Both the position numbers and the translations under genes were made by a program. The notes under the pieces are model-generated. The model was given only the letters and a program-made list of their open reading frames with translations, was not told where the DNA came from and made no database searches. A stretch of 7,173 nucleotides of DNA, from NCBI RefSeq assembly GCF_002835825.1, contig NZ_PIZH01000081.1, positions 1 through 7,173 on the forward strand. The letters are read 5' to 3'. This DNA is from Methanoregula sp. (lineage in GTDB: Archaea; Halobacteriota; Methanomicrobia; Methanomicrobiales; Methanospirillaceae). Below are positions 1 to 6,470 of this stretch, piece by piece (within the stretch, counting starts at the first letter, position 1; each line of letters begins with the position of its first letter).

Positions 1-10
1 GATAACTATT

Positions 11-37
11 TTCTTTTAATTCTTTTAAGTCCTTTTG
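11..37. repeat. 9-nt tandem T-rich repeat, possible end of an upstream transcript
   Basis: Two perfect copies of TTCTTTTAA (11-19 and 20-28) are followed by a degenerate third copy, GTCCTTTTG (29-37). T-rich runs like this act as intrinsic termination signals in archaea, so the repeat may end a + strand gene lying to the left of the window. That upstream gene is not visible, so the role is inferred. The repeat itself is seen directly. Confidence 0.4.
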
Positions 38-46
38 CTGATATGA

Positions 47-57
47 ACTTTTTATTT
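47..57 (+). promoter_or_regulatory. weak TATA-like box upstream of the glycan/lipid operon
   Basis: A TTTTTATTT stretch lies in the AT-rich upstream region and is the best archaeal TATA-box candidate before the first gene. Initiation about 25 nt downstream would give a leader of roughly 85 nt before the ATG at 167. The match to the archaeal consensus is modest and the whole region is AT-rich, so this is a tentative assignment. A short hairpin (TCCGG 106-110 with CCGGA 119-123, followed by CCTTTTTC) lies between it and the gene and could be leader structure or a weak terminator. Confidence 0.25.
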
Positions 58-166
58 CGGCAGTTCAAAAACTTTGTTATGAGATTACGAGGTAATTGGA
101 GGAAATCCGGCGTTTTATCCGGAGCCTTTTTCATTTCGCCCCCAAAAGTACTATAGATTGTCAGCC

Positions 167-1402
167 ATGAAGATCGGCATTATCGGGGGAGGATTGACCG
201 GCCTTGTCGCAGCTGATGCTCTGGCCGGGGATCACGAGGTTTATCTTTTCGAGAAACTGCCCTATCTCGGGGGATGCCTTTCGTCATACAACATGAACGA
301 TTACTGGATCGAGCGGTATTATCATCATTGCTTCGCTACCGATACTGCCTTGTTCTCACTTCTGGAACAGCTCAACCTTTCAAAGAGGCTGGAATGGATC
401 ACCGGGACAAGCGGATATTATGCACGGGGCAGGATTTTTCCGCTTAACACACCAGGGCAGATCCTCTCCTATCCTGAACTCTCCCTTATCGATAAGGCAA
501 AACTTGCCTGGCTCACGGTAAAGGCAAAAAAGATCGATCTTACCGGACTTGACGCCATCCCTGCGGAACAGTACATCATCGAGAACCTGGGCACCTCTCT
601 CTATTCGGCATTCTTCGAGCCCCTGCTGAAAAGCAAATTCGGCGACAGGAGGAACGAGGTCTCGGCCGCATGGCTCATCAGCCGTATCGCCATACGGTCG
701 AACCGCGGCGTTTCCGGTGAGAAACTGGGCTACCTGAACGGGGGATTCCACCAGGTAATCTCGGCACTCGAATCATCCATAACCGCAAAAGGCGGACTGA
801 TCCAGAAGCAGGTTCCTGCTGCATCCCTCGAAAAACAGGGGAATCGATGGACGCTTAACGGCATTTCCTTCGATGCGATCGTCTCAACAATACCCCCTCA
901 TGAACTGGAACGGATGGGCGGGCCGGCTCTCACGCATATCCCCTACCAGGGTGCTGCCTGCATGACACTTGCCCTGGATCGCCAGGTAACAGAAGGTGTG
1001 TACTGGCTCAACATGAAAGACTCGGCACCATATGGTGCTGTCGTTTCGCACACAAATTTCATCCCAAAGGAACGCTACGGAGAGCACATCGTCTACCTTG
1101 CCTCTTATTTCTCCGGAACAGTCCCTTACCAGCTCGACGACCGGATGATCGCAGATTTCTGTAGGAGATTTGCTGTCCCCGAACGCGAGATCCACTGGCA
1201 CCGGATGGCTGTCGACCCGTGGGCCGGGCCGGTCTATACGGTAGGGTACCGGAACCTCCTGCCGGCATACGAGCAGTCCGGGCTTTTCATGGCAGGAATG
1301 TTTTCCCGGACGAATTATCCCGAACGGAGCATGGAGGGATCGGTGCGGGCAGGTCTTGAGGTAGCAGAGTGTATCAGGAGAAGGATCCATGGCACCACCT
1401 GA
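167..1402 (+). CDS. FAD-dependent amine-oxidase/protoporphyrinogen-oxidase-like oxidoreductase
   Basis: The 411-residue protein is a flavoprotein of the large NAD(P)/FAD-binding amine oxidase-like superfamily (HemY, phytoene desaturase and UDP-galactopyranose mutase-like enzymes). The N-terminus is a textbook Rossmann dinucleotide fold: GIIGGGLTGL at residues 4-13, an acidic E29 at the end of the second strand to bind the ADP ribose, and a GG pair at 35-36. A YYHHCFATD stretch at about 51-59 resembles the conserved His-rich region of this subgroup. The C-terminal GSVRAGLEVAE is the typical second FAD-contact segment. No signal peptide or membrane helix is seen, so it is probably cytoplasmic. 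I chose the ATG at 167 because the Rossmann strand begins immediately; a TTG at 158 would add only three residues, and neither start has a clear Shine-Dalgarno. It is first in a four-gene unit with a glycosyltransferase and two membrane proteins, so its substrate may be a polyprenyl lipid or an activated sugar. This is inference; heme synthesis is not supported by the neighbours. Confidence 0.85.
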   Translation: MKIGIIGGGLTGLVAADALAGDHEVYLFEKLPYLGGCLSSYNMNDYWIERYYHHCFATDTALFSLLEQLNLSKRLEWITGTSGYYARGRIFPLNTPGQILSYPELSLIDKAKLAWLTVKAKKIDLTGLDAIPAEQYIIENLGTSLYSAFFEPLLKSKFGDRRNEVSAAWLISRIAIRSNRGVSGEKLGYLNGGFHQVISALESSITAKGGLIQKQVPAASLEKQGNRWTLNGISFDAIVSTIPPHELERMGGPALTHIPYQGAACMTLALDRQVTEGVYWLNMKDSAPYGAVVSHTNFIPKERYGEHIVYLASYFSGTVPYQLDDRMIADFCRRFAVPEREIHWHRMAVDPWAGPVYTVGYRNLLPAYEQSGLFMAGMFSRTNYPERSMEGSVRAGLEVAECIRRRIHGTT

Positions 1403-2105
1403 AGTCACCGCAATCATCCCGGTCTACAACGACCGGGAATCCCTTGAGAGAGCACTCCAGATATCTGTCACGATTCTTTCCCAATGTTCCCCGTCATTTG
1501 AGATCATTGTCGCAGAGGACGGGAGCACAGATGGGAGTGCAGCGATCGTTGAAGATTTCAGCAGGGCAGACTCACGAGTCCGTCTCCTCCACAGCGACGC
1601 GAGGCAGGGCAGGGGCCGGGCTCTCACCCGTGCGATACAGGAAGCGCAGGGATCGATTGTCTGTTATTTTGATGTCGATCTTGCAACGGATATGCAGCAC
1701 CTCCCGGAACTGATCGGGTCGATCCGGGAAGGATATGACATGGCAACAGGTTCGCGGCTCATGCCCGACAGTGACATTGTCCGGACTGAGGGCCGGGAAA
1801 TTGCAAGTCGTTCCTATAATTTTCTCGTGCGGTTGTTCTTGTCAAGCACGCTCTTCGACCACCAGTGCGGGTTCAAGGCATTCAACCGGGAACGCATCCT
1901 GGCCATCATCCCGAAGGTCCGTGACACCCACTGGTTCTGGGACACGGAGCTCCTTGTGAGGGGCCAGCGGAAGGGTTTCCGCGTAAAGGAATTTGCAGTT
2001 CGCTGGCGGGCAGGAAAAGGGACAACCGTAAAGGCTAAGGATATCTTTTCGATGGGCAGGGCAATCCTCCGGTTGTGGTGGCAGATCCATGTATCGAAAA
2101 ATTAG
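1389..2105 (+). CDS. Family 2 glycosyltransferase, dolichyl-phosphate sugar synthase type
   Basis: This 238-residue protein has a GT-A fold of glycosyltransferase family 2, closest in layout to DPM1/ALG5-type enzymes that move a sugar from a nucleotide donor to dolichyl or polyprenyl phosphate at the cytoplasmic membrane face. Visible motifs are AIIPVYND at 8-15, VAEDGSTDGS at 41-50 (nucleotide binding), the metal-binding DVD at 95-97, ATGSRL at 119-124, HQCGFKAF at 158-165 and WFWDTELL at 182-189. Length fits a single catalytic domain; the C-terminal membrane domain found in some archaeal relatives such as AglD is missing here but appears as the next gene. The ATG lies 14 nt inside the upstream oxidoreductase gene, with GGAG at 1377-1380 about 8 nt before it, so translational coupling is likely. 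The sugar donor (UDP-Glc, GDP-Man or other) cannot be read from the sequence. Confidence 0.9.
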   Translation: MAPPEVTAIIPVYNDRESLERALQISVTILSQCSPSFEIIVAEDGSTDGSAAIVEDFSRADSRVRLLHSDARQGRGRALTRAIQEAQGSIVCYFDVDLATDMQHLPELIGSIREGYDMATGSRLMPDSDIVRTEGREIASRSYNFLVRLFLSSTLFDHQCGFKAFNRERILAIIPKVRDTHWFWDTELLVRGQRKGFRVKEFAVRWRAGKGTTVKAKDIFSMGRAILRLWWQIHVSKN

Positions 2106-3063
2106 CGCTATTGTCATCCCGACACTGTTTGCCATAGGCATCATCGGGTACATGCTGTATAGTGTGTGGGATGACCTGCTCGTTGCACTCCGGCACATCA
2201 TACCGGAGTTCCTCCTCATCGGAATAGCGATCTGCCTTGCTGCATGGGTCCTTCGCGGGTGGAGGTACCGGAAAATCCTTGCCGGCCTGAACTACACCGT
2301 GAAGATGACCGTATCGATGGCATGTATCTTTGTCAGCCAGACGGTCAACCTTGTCGTGCCTGCACGGCTCGGTGACTTTGTCCGCGTCTTCATCTTAAAA
2401 CACGAGTACAACACGACTTATTCTGAAGGCGTCTCATCAATTGTCGTGGAACGGATCTTTGATATTTTCACTGTTGCCCTGCTTGGTGCCATTTCGATCT
2501 TCTTTGTCATCAATGCACCGTCATGGTTCCTGACACTCATCATCGTCCCGCTTGTTGCCGGGTTGGCATTCTTCGCGTTCCTGGTCGTTGTTGGCAGGTT
2601 CTCTTTACCCACCAAGTACATAGCCCTCATCCTCCACATGCTCCACAAGATCAAACGGGCTTCGCTCACCCCCCGGTCCATCGTGTTGCTCGGATCCTCA
2701 TCCATTCTCATCTGGCTCCTCGACATCCTCGTCTGTTATGCAGTTGTCATGATGTTTGAACAGCAGATCCCCTTTGCTGTTGTCGTGCTTGCGGTCGTCA
2801 TCGGGAACCTGGTAAAAGCAGTCCCGCTTACACCCGGGGGGATGGGGACGTACGAACTCTCCCTTGCCCTTACATTCGGGCTTTCCGGCGTGAGCCCGGC
2901 TGTTGCAACCCTGATTGCGGTCATCGATCATCTGATCAAGAATCTTGTGACCCTGATTGGGGGGATAATTTCGATTTACTATCTCGGAGACTGGGTCATT
3001 CCCAGTATCAAAGAAGCGATCAACACAAAGTTCAACGGGGGTAAGAAATCTGACGGCACCTGA
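2089..3063 (+). CDS. LPG-synthase-TM / UPF0104 family integral membrane protein (possible flippase)
   Basis: The 324-residue protein is hydrophobic, with about seven to eight predicted membrane helices by eye (roughly 7-26, 39-56, 74-92, 123-142, 147-168, 197-221, 225-245 and 267-298). It carries the marks of the membrane domain of lysylphosphatidylglycerol synthase relatives (UPF0104/AglD C-terminal type): NLVVPARLGDFVR at 87-99, VVERIFD at 119-125 and PLTPGGMGTYE at 246-256. The cytosolic aminoacyl-transfer domain of true LPG synthases is absent, so it is not expected to make lysyl-PG. In haloarchaeal AglD a similar membrane domain is fused to a GT2 domain; here the two are adjacent genes overlapping by 17 nt. 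A role in translocating or presenting a polyprenyl-phosphate sugar is a reasonable inference but unproven. The ATG at 2089 has only a weak GGTGG upstream, which suggests dependence on translation of the preceding gene. Confidence 0.88.
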   Translation: MYRKISAIVIPTLFAIGIIGYMLYSVWDDLLVALRHIIPEFLLIGIAICLAAWVLRGWRYRKILAGLNYTVKMTVSMACIFVSQTVNLVVPARLGDFVRVFILKHEYNTTYSEGVSSIVVERIFDIFTVALLGAISIFFVINAPSWFLTLIIVPLVAGLAFFAFLVVVGRFSLPTKYIALILHMLHKIKRASLTPRSIVLLGSSSILIWLLDILVCYAVVMMFEQQIPFAVVVLAVVIGNLVKAVPLTPGGMGTYELSLALTFGLSGVSPAVATLIAVIDHLIKNLVTLIGGIISIYYLGDWVIPSIKEAINTKFNGGKKSDGT

Positions 3064-3079
3064 ACAGCAGATCATTGCC

Positions 3080-5089
3080 GTGCTCAGCTGGCTTGCGGTC
3101 CTTACATTCCTGCAGCTCTCACTATATCCGTCCCTGAAAAAGACCTTTGGCCGCTTCGCGTTTCCTGTTGCATTCCCGGCTTCGCTTCTTGCCTTTACCA
3201 TCCTTTCCTGGTATTGCGGGCTTGCGCGGATCCCCATCTATGCGGCTCTCATCCCCTTCATCGTTCTTGCAGCATGGCACCTTTACCAGAGGAACTACAA
3301 GATCCCTGACCTGAAAGAACAGTGGCGCTGGGAAGCCCTCTTCCTGGTTACCTTCCTCATCATGCTGGATGTCCGGTTCGTGAACCCGACAATCTCCTAT
3401 GCCGAGAAGTTCATGGACCACGGCTTCCTTGCATCAGTGATCCTGAACCCGGTTGTCCCCCCGCTCGATCCCTGGTTTGCCGGGGGCACTCTCAATGTCT
3501 ATTACTATCTCGGGTACTGGATGCTCGGCTGCCTTGCCATAGTGAGCGGAGTCCCTTCAAACATTGCATTCAACCTGTCGCTTCCAACCATCTTCGCACT
3601 CTCCGCGATCAGCCTGTATGCCATCGGCACACTGCTGCTCGATCGTTTCCGCTGGCTCCCGCTTATTGTCCTCATCCTCCCCAACCCGGCTCTCATCTAC
3701 CAGCTCATCACCGGATCAGCGGTGAATCCGGCCTACGATGCCTCGCTCTCATGGCTGGGAACGCGGACCATCACCAACACCATTAACGAGTATCCCCTCT
3801 TCTCCTTTGTCTGGGGCGATGTCCACGCTCACGTTGTCTCGATCTTCAACCAGCTTTTCCTCATCCTGCTCCTCCTTTTTGTCTACCGGAACTGGGAGTC
3901 TCTGGACAATAGACAAAAAGCCATTGTAACGATCCTGGTTTCCCTCAGCCTTGGTTCGATGCCGCTCTTCAATACCTGGGATGTTCTCATCTATGCACCC
4001 CTTGTGCTCATTGTCGCATTTCTCCTCATCGGGAGGAACCGGGCATCACCAGGAAGAGACACCTGGGCATTCCTCTTAACCGTGCCGCCCCTTTCTATTC
4101 TCTGTTACCTTCCCTTCTATCTCCAGCTGCAGACACAGACCGGGGCAATCGCATTTGTCAGGACACCCTCGGACCCGGTTGAGTTCCTCTGGGTGAATGG
4201 CATCTTCATCGCCATCTTTATCGCGCTGCTTGTCCCGGAGTTCCGGAAACGGCCATGGCTCCTCATTGCATGCCTGCCCTTTGCCCTTGCCGGGTACATC
4301 GCTGCAGCGATTGCGATCATCCCCCTTGTTTATCTCATTGCCAAAGCCGATCGCGATTTTCCCGATCTTCTTGCGGCGTTCGGTCTGGCCATTCTTGTGA
4401 TCTGCGAACTGGTGTACATGAAGGATAACATGGGGGAGACCTTCTTTCGCATGAACACGGTCTTCAAATGTTATCTCCCGGCATGGCTGATGCTCGGTAC
4501 CGCTGCACTGGTCATGGTCGGACAGTGGCTTGCACGGTGGGGGCGCATTCCGGTTTTTTCTGCCCGGCTCACGACAGCAGCAACCCTCGGGATCGTTCTT
4601 CTGCTCCTTGCTGTCCCGTTCATGGTATCCTACAATTCCGGATACGGTACCAACACTCTTGACGGACTTGAGTATCTCTCCGCTTCGCACCCGGGAGATG
4701 CAGGGGCGGTTGCTTACCTCCGTACGCTTCCCCCGGGCGAGATCCTTGTCGAGTCAGAAGGCGGGGACTATTCGTATTACTCCCGGGTGTCCTCGTTCAC
4801 GGGGATTCCTGCGATCATCGGCCAGCCATTCCATGAATACATGTGGAGGGGGGATAAAAGCGGCTGGTTCTCTGAACGAAAAACCGACATCCGGGAGATC
4901 TATGAACGGCCCGAACTGACCGTTCCGCTCATGAGAAAATACAACGCCACCCTGCTCTATGTCGGGGATCCTGAATATGAACGATACGAGGTCTCCCTTC
5001 CAGAAACCGGATTGACAAAGGTCTATTCAGAAGGAACAACGACAATATATCGGATTTCTGCCTCATCCACAGGTATACATTCAGGATAA
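3080..5089 (+). CDS. DUF2298 ('YYY' motif) multi-pass membrane protein, GT-C-like
   Basis: This is a large membrane protein (669 residues from the GTG at 3080) of the DUF2298 family, first noted in Chloroflexi and archaea. Family signatures are AEKFMDHGFL at 108-117, the name-giving YYYLGYW at 141-147, GDVHAHV at 246-252, PLFNTWD at 295-301, and KDNMGETFFRMNTVFKCY around 448-465. About a dozen hydrophobic helices occupy residues 1-516. A soluble C-terminal part of about 150 residues follows, containing HEYMWRG at 585-591 and GDPEYER at 629-635. The layout, a many-helix membrane part with acidic residues in early loops (E109, D113, D130) and a soluble C-terminal domain, resembles GT-C glycosyltransferases that use lipid-phosphate sugars outside the cell. 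That function is inference; I know of no assigned substrate. Next to the GT2 and UPF0104 genes it would be the consumer of the lipid-linked sugar. The start is uncertain: GTG 3080 lacks a nearby Shine-Dalgarno, whereas an in-frame CTG at 3050 sits about 8 nt after GGGGGT. Confidence 0.88.
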   Translation: MLSWLAVLTFLQLSLYPSLKKTFGRFAFPVAFPASLLAFTILSWYCGLARIPIYAALIPFIVLAAWHLYQRNYKIPDLKEQWRWEALFLVTFLIMLDVRFVNPTISYAEKFMDHGFLASVILNPVVPPLDPWFAGGTLNVYYYLGYWMLGCLAIVSGVPSNIAFNLSLPTIFALSAISLYAIGTLLLDRFRWLPLIVLILPNPALIYQLITGSAVNPAYDASLSWLGTRTITNTINEYPLFSFVWGDVHAHVVSIFNQLFLILLLLFVYRNWESLDNRQKAIVTILVSLSLGSMPLFNTWDVLIYAPLVLIVAFLLIGRNRASPGRDTWAFLLTVPPLSILCYLPFYLQLQTQTGAIAFVRTPSDPVEFLWVNGIFIAIFIALLVPEFRKRPWLLIACLPFALAGYIAAAIAIIPLVYLIAKADRDFPDLLAAFGLAILVICELVYMKDNMGETFFRMNTVFKCYLPAWLMLGTAALVMVGQWLARWGRIPVFSARLTTAATLGIVLLLLAVPFMVSYNSGYGTNTLDGLEYLSASHPGDAGAVAYLRTLPPGEILVESEGGDYSYYSRVSSFTGIPAIIGQPFHEYMWRGDKSGWFSERKTDIREIYERPELTVPLMRKYNATLLYVGDPEYERYEVSLPETGLTKVYSEGTTTIYRISASSTGIHSG

Positions 5090-5108
5090 CAGGCAGCCAC
5101 GAGTAAAC

Positions 5109-5122
5109 TTTTCCCGTCGGGG
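5109..5122 (+). terminator. weak candidate terminator after the DUF2298 gene
   Basis: A TTTT run at 5109-5112 is followed by a tiny hairpin, CCC (5113-5115), GTC loop, GGG (5119-5121). It sits 20 nt after the stop codon and just before the rpl7ae promoter, where a transcript end is expected. The T run is short, so support is mostly positional. Confidence 0.25.
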
Positions 5123-5123
5123 C

Positions 5124-5137
5124 ACAAACCTTTATTT
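5124..5137 (+). promoter_or_regulatory. archaeal BRE/TATA promoter of the rpl7ae operon
   Basis: ACAAACC followed by TTTATT (5131-5136) matches the arrangement of an archaeal BRE plus TATA box. Transcription would begin about 24-26 nt downstream, near 5156-5160, leaving a leader of about 65 nt before the ATG at 5222. A change of function between the flanking genes and a non-coding gap of 132 nt support a new transcription unit here. The start site was not measured. Confidence 0.55.
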
Positions 5138-5165
5138 CCGTTCCTGTCGAACTGATATGGCTACA

Positions 5166-5220
5166 TCATTGCTTACTGATGAGTAATGAAGGAGCATAAG
5201 AACTCCTGAATGAGGTGAGT
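5166..5220 (+). promoter_or_regulatory. structured rpl7ae leader with kink-turn-like motif and strong Shine-Dalgarno
   Basis: Two hairpins can be drawn by hand. The first pairs 5166-5175 with 5180-5189 (10 pairs, two of them G-U, loop CUGA). The second pairs GGAG 5191-5194 with CUCC 5203-5206 around an 8-nt loop. The second is flanked by AAU-GA-A on the 5' side (5185-5190) and U-GA on the 3' side (5207-5209), which is the three-nucleotide bulge plus tandem G-A pairs of a kink-turn, the RNA motif L7Ae binds. GAGGTGA at 5212-5218 is a strong Shine-Dalgarno 3 nt before the ATG. GCUUAC 5171-5176 can pair either inside the first hairpin or with GUGAGU 5215-5220 over the Shine-Dalgarno. L7Ae control of its own mRNA through leader kink-turns is known in other archaea; here it is inference. 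The helix directly next to the bulge is weak. Confidence 0.4.
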
Positions 5221-5221
5221 T

Positions 5222-5590
5222 ATGGCAAAAGGCTACGTTAAAACCCAAGCTCCAGAAGAGCTCCAGAACAAGGCGCTCGAAGCCCTTGAAGTCGCACGGG
5301 ACACCGGAAAGATCAAGAAGGGATCCAATGAGGCAACCAAAGCCATCGAGCGCGGCATTGCAGCACTCGTGGTTATTGGCGCCGATGTTGAGCCCGAAGA
5401 GATCGTGATGCACCTCGGGCCGCTCTGCGAAGAGAAGAAAGTCCCCTATATCTTCATCAACAAGCAGAACGATATTGGCGCTGCAAGCGGCCTCGATGTC
5501 GGTTCCGCAGCAGCAGCAGTCGTCAAGCCCGGCAAGGCAAAAGAGTCGATCGACGAACTTGCAAAGCAGCTTGACGCGCTGAAGGCGTGA
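5222..5590 (+). CDS. rpl7ae: Ribosomal protein L7Ae (eL8), kink-turn RNA-binding protein
   Basis: The 122-residue length and sequence are typical of archaeal L7Ae. It belongs to the 50S subunit and also binds kink-turns in C/D and H/ACA guide RNAs and archaeal RNase P. The RNA-binding signature [16 protein letters not shown] lies at 30-45, followed by [15 protein letters not shown] at 48-62 and LCEEKKVPY at 68-76, the core of the L7Ae/L30e/S12e fold. The alanine-rich stretch around 95-100 and the basic/acidic C-terminal helix are normal for the family. The ATG at 5222 follows a strong Shine-Dalgarno. It leads the order L7Ae-S28e-L24e-Ndk that is common in Euryarchaeota. The leader suggests that it may regulate its own translation and, by coupling, that of the downstream genes. 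Confidence 0.97.
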   Translation: MAKGYVKTQAPEELQNKALEALEVARDTGKIKKGSNEATKAIERGIAALVVIGADVEPEEIVMHLGPLCEEKKVPYIFINKQNDIGAASGLDVGSAAAAVVKPGKAKESIDELAKQLDALKA

Positions 5591-5601
5591 GGTTCTCAAC
5601 C

Positions 5602-5811
5602 ATGGCAGACGATGCAACGCCGGCAGAAGTTATCGAGGTCGTTGGCTCAACCGGCATGCACGGTGAGGCAATGCAGGTCAAGTGCCGTATCCTCGACGGC
5701 AACAACAAGGGACGGATCATCACCCGCAACACCGTGGGCCCGATCCGTGAAGGAGACGTCATTATGCTCCTTGAGACCGAGCGCGAAGCAAAGAAACTCT
5801 CGAGGCGGTAA
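5602..5811 (+). CDS. rps28e: Ribosomal protein S28e (eS28)
   Basis: The 69-residue protein is a small OB-fold component of the archaeal/eukaryotic 30S/40S subunit near the mRNA exit region. The family signature is clear at the C-terminus: [21 protein letters not shown] at 42-62, ending in a basic tail. The N-terminal half ([20 protein letters not shown]) forms the usual first strands. I chose the ATG at 5602 because GAGGT at 5589-5593 lies 8 nt upstream and the protein then has the usual family length. An in-frame GTG at 5587 would overlap the L7Ae stop codon and add five residues not expected in the family. It starts 11 nt after the L7Ae gene and is probably cotranscribed. Confidence 0.96.
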   Translation: MADDATPAEVIEVVGSTGMHGEAMQVKCRILDGNNKGRIITRNTVGPIREGDVIMLLETEREAKKLSRR

Positions 5812-5814
5812 ACG

Positions 5815-6006
5815 ATGGTTGAACAGCATGTCTGCAGTTTCTGCGGCAGCCAGCTCGAGCCCGGCACCGGAAAGATGTTTGTGAAGAAGGACGGGACTAT
5901 CCTCTACTTCTGCAGCACAAAGTGCCAGAACAACCACAAGCTCGGCCGCGTTCCGCGCCGTGTCCAGTGGACAAACGCCGGCAGGAAAGCACTCGGCAAG
6001 GAGTGA
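5815..6006 (+). CDS. rpl24e: Ribosomal protein L24e (eL24), zinc-binding
   Basis: This 63-residue large-subunit protein has an intact zinc site: CxxC at C7/C10 and CxxxC at C33/C37. The signatures [21 protein letters not shown] at the start and [19 protein letters not shown] in the middle match archaeal L24e along its full length. The ATG lies 3 nt after the S28e stop, with a moderate GAGGCGG at 5801-5807 overlapping the end of that gene, so coupling is likely. No truncation or missing ligand is seen. Confidence 0.97.
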   Translation: MVEQHVCSFCGSQLEPGTGKMFVKKDGTILYFCSTKCQNNHKLGRVPRRVQWTNAGRKALGKE

Positions 6007-6011
6007 TCCCC

Positions 6012-6467
6012 ATGCTGGATCGCACCTTTGTGATGGTCAAGCCCGACGGGGTCCAGCGCGGCCTCGTGGGCGAGATCGTCTCCCGGCTCGAGGCAAAAGG
6101 CCTCAAGCTCGTGGCAGCCCGCTTTGAAAAGTTACCGGAGCAGCGGGTGACAGAGCACTACAAGGAACATGTCTCAAAACCCTTCTTCCCTTCGATGAAG
6201 GAATATATCATGAGCGGACCGGTATTCCTCATGGTCTGGGAGGGAAAGAATGTGGCAGCGATCGTAAGAAAAGTGGTTGGTTCCACAAACCCGCAGGAAG
6301 CTGCGCCGGGTACCATCCGCGGCGACTTCGGTATCGACATCGGCAGGAATGTAATCCACGCCGCTGATTCGCCGGAGAGTGCAGCACGCGAGATCGGGAT
6401 CCATTTCAAAACCACTGAAGTGTTCGATTACAAGCGGATCGATGAATCCGTATTGTACGAATACTGA
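6012..6467 (+). CDS. ndk: Nucleoside diphosphate kinase
   Basis: The 151-residue enzyme transfers the gamma-phosphate of ATP to other (d)NDPs through a phosphohistidine, balancing nucleotide pools in the cytoplasm. All key residues are present: K10 in the [11 protein letters not shown] motif, Y50, F58, R86 in [11 protein letters not shown]103 in TIRGDFG, N113 and the catalytic H116 in NVIHAADS. Length is that of the family. The ATG at 6012 follows GGAGTGA at 6000-6006, a good Shine-Dalgarno that overlaps the L24e stop codon. Reading the frame further upstream (to 5922) would overlap rpl24e and add unrelated residues, so it is not used. It is the last gene of the operon, followed at once by a termination signal. 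Confidence 0.97.
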   Translation: MLDRTFVMVKPDGVQRGLVGEIVSRLEAKGLKLVAARFEKLPEQRVTEHYKEHVSKPFFPSMKEYIMSGPVFLMVWEGKNVAAIVRKVVGSTNPQEAAPGTIRGDFGIDIGRNVIHAADSPESAAREIGIHFKTTEVFDYKRIDESVLYEY

Positions 6468-6470
6468 TCC

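Noticed and set aside
884..1417. 177-codon open frame on the - strand
   Set aside because: It lies opposite the well-supported FAD oxidoreductase, has no recognisable domain and no promoter or Shine-Dalgarno.
2698..3237. 179-codon open frame on the - strand across the UPF0104/DUF2298 junction
   Set aside because: It is antisense to two genes with clear family motifs. Its composition is that of a complement of membrane-helix codons and no family is recognised.
4076..4690. 204-codon open frame on the - strand
   Set aside because: It is antisense to the DUF2298 gene. Its charged, cysteine-rich composition is what the complement of hydrophobic codons gives.
5177..5209. C/D box guide RNA suggested by UGAUGA (5177-5182) and CUGA (5206-5209)
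   Set aside because: The spacing is too short for an archaeal C/D sRNA, there are no clear C' and D' boxes with guide spacers, and the base before UGAUGA is a pyrimidine. The bases fit better as part of the rpl7ae leader.
5132..5617. 161-codon open frame on the - strand
   Set aside because: It is the shadow of rpl7ae and its promoter, with no independent support.
5922..6011. N-terminal extension of Ndk by 30 residues
   Set aside because: It overlaps rpl24e in another frame and is not part of the Ndk fold. The ATG at 6012 has a good Shine-Dalgarno.
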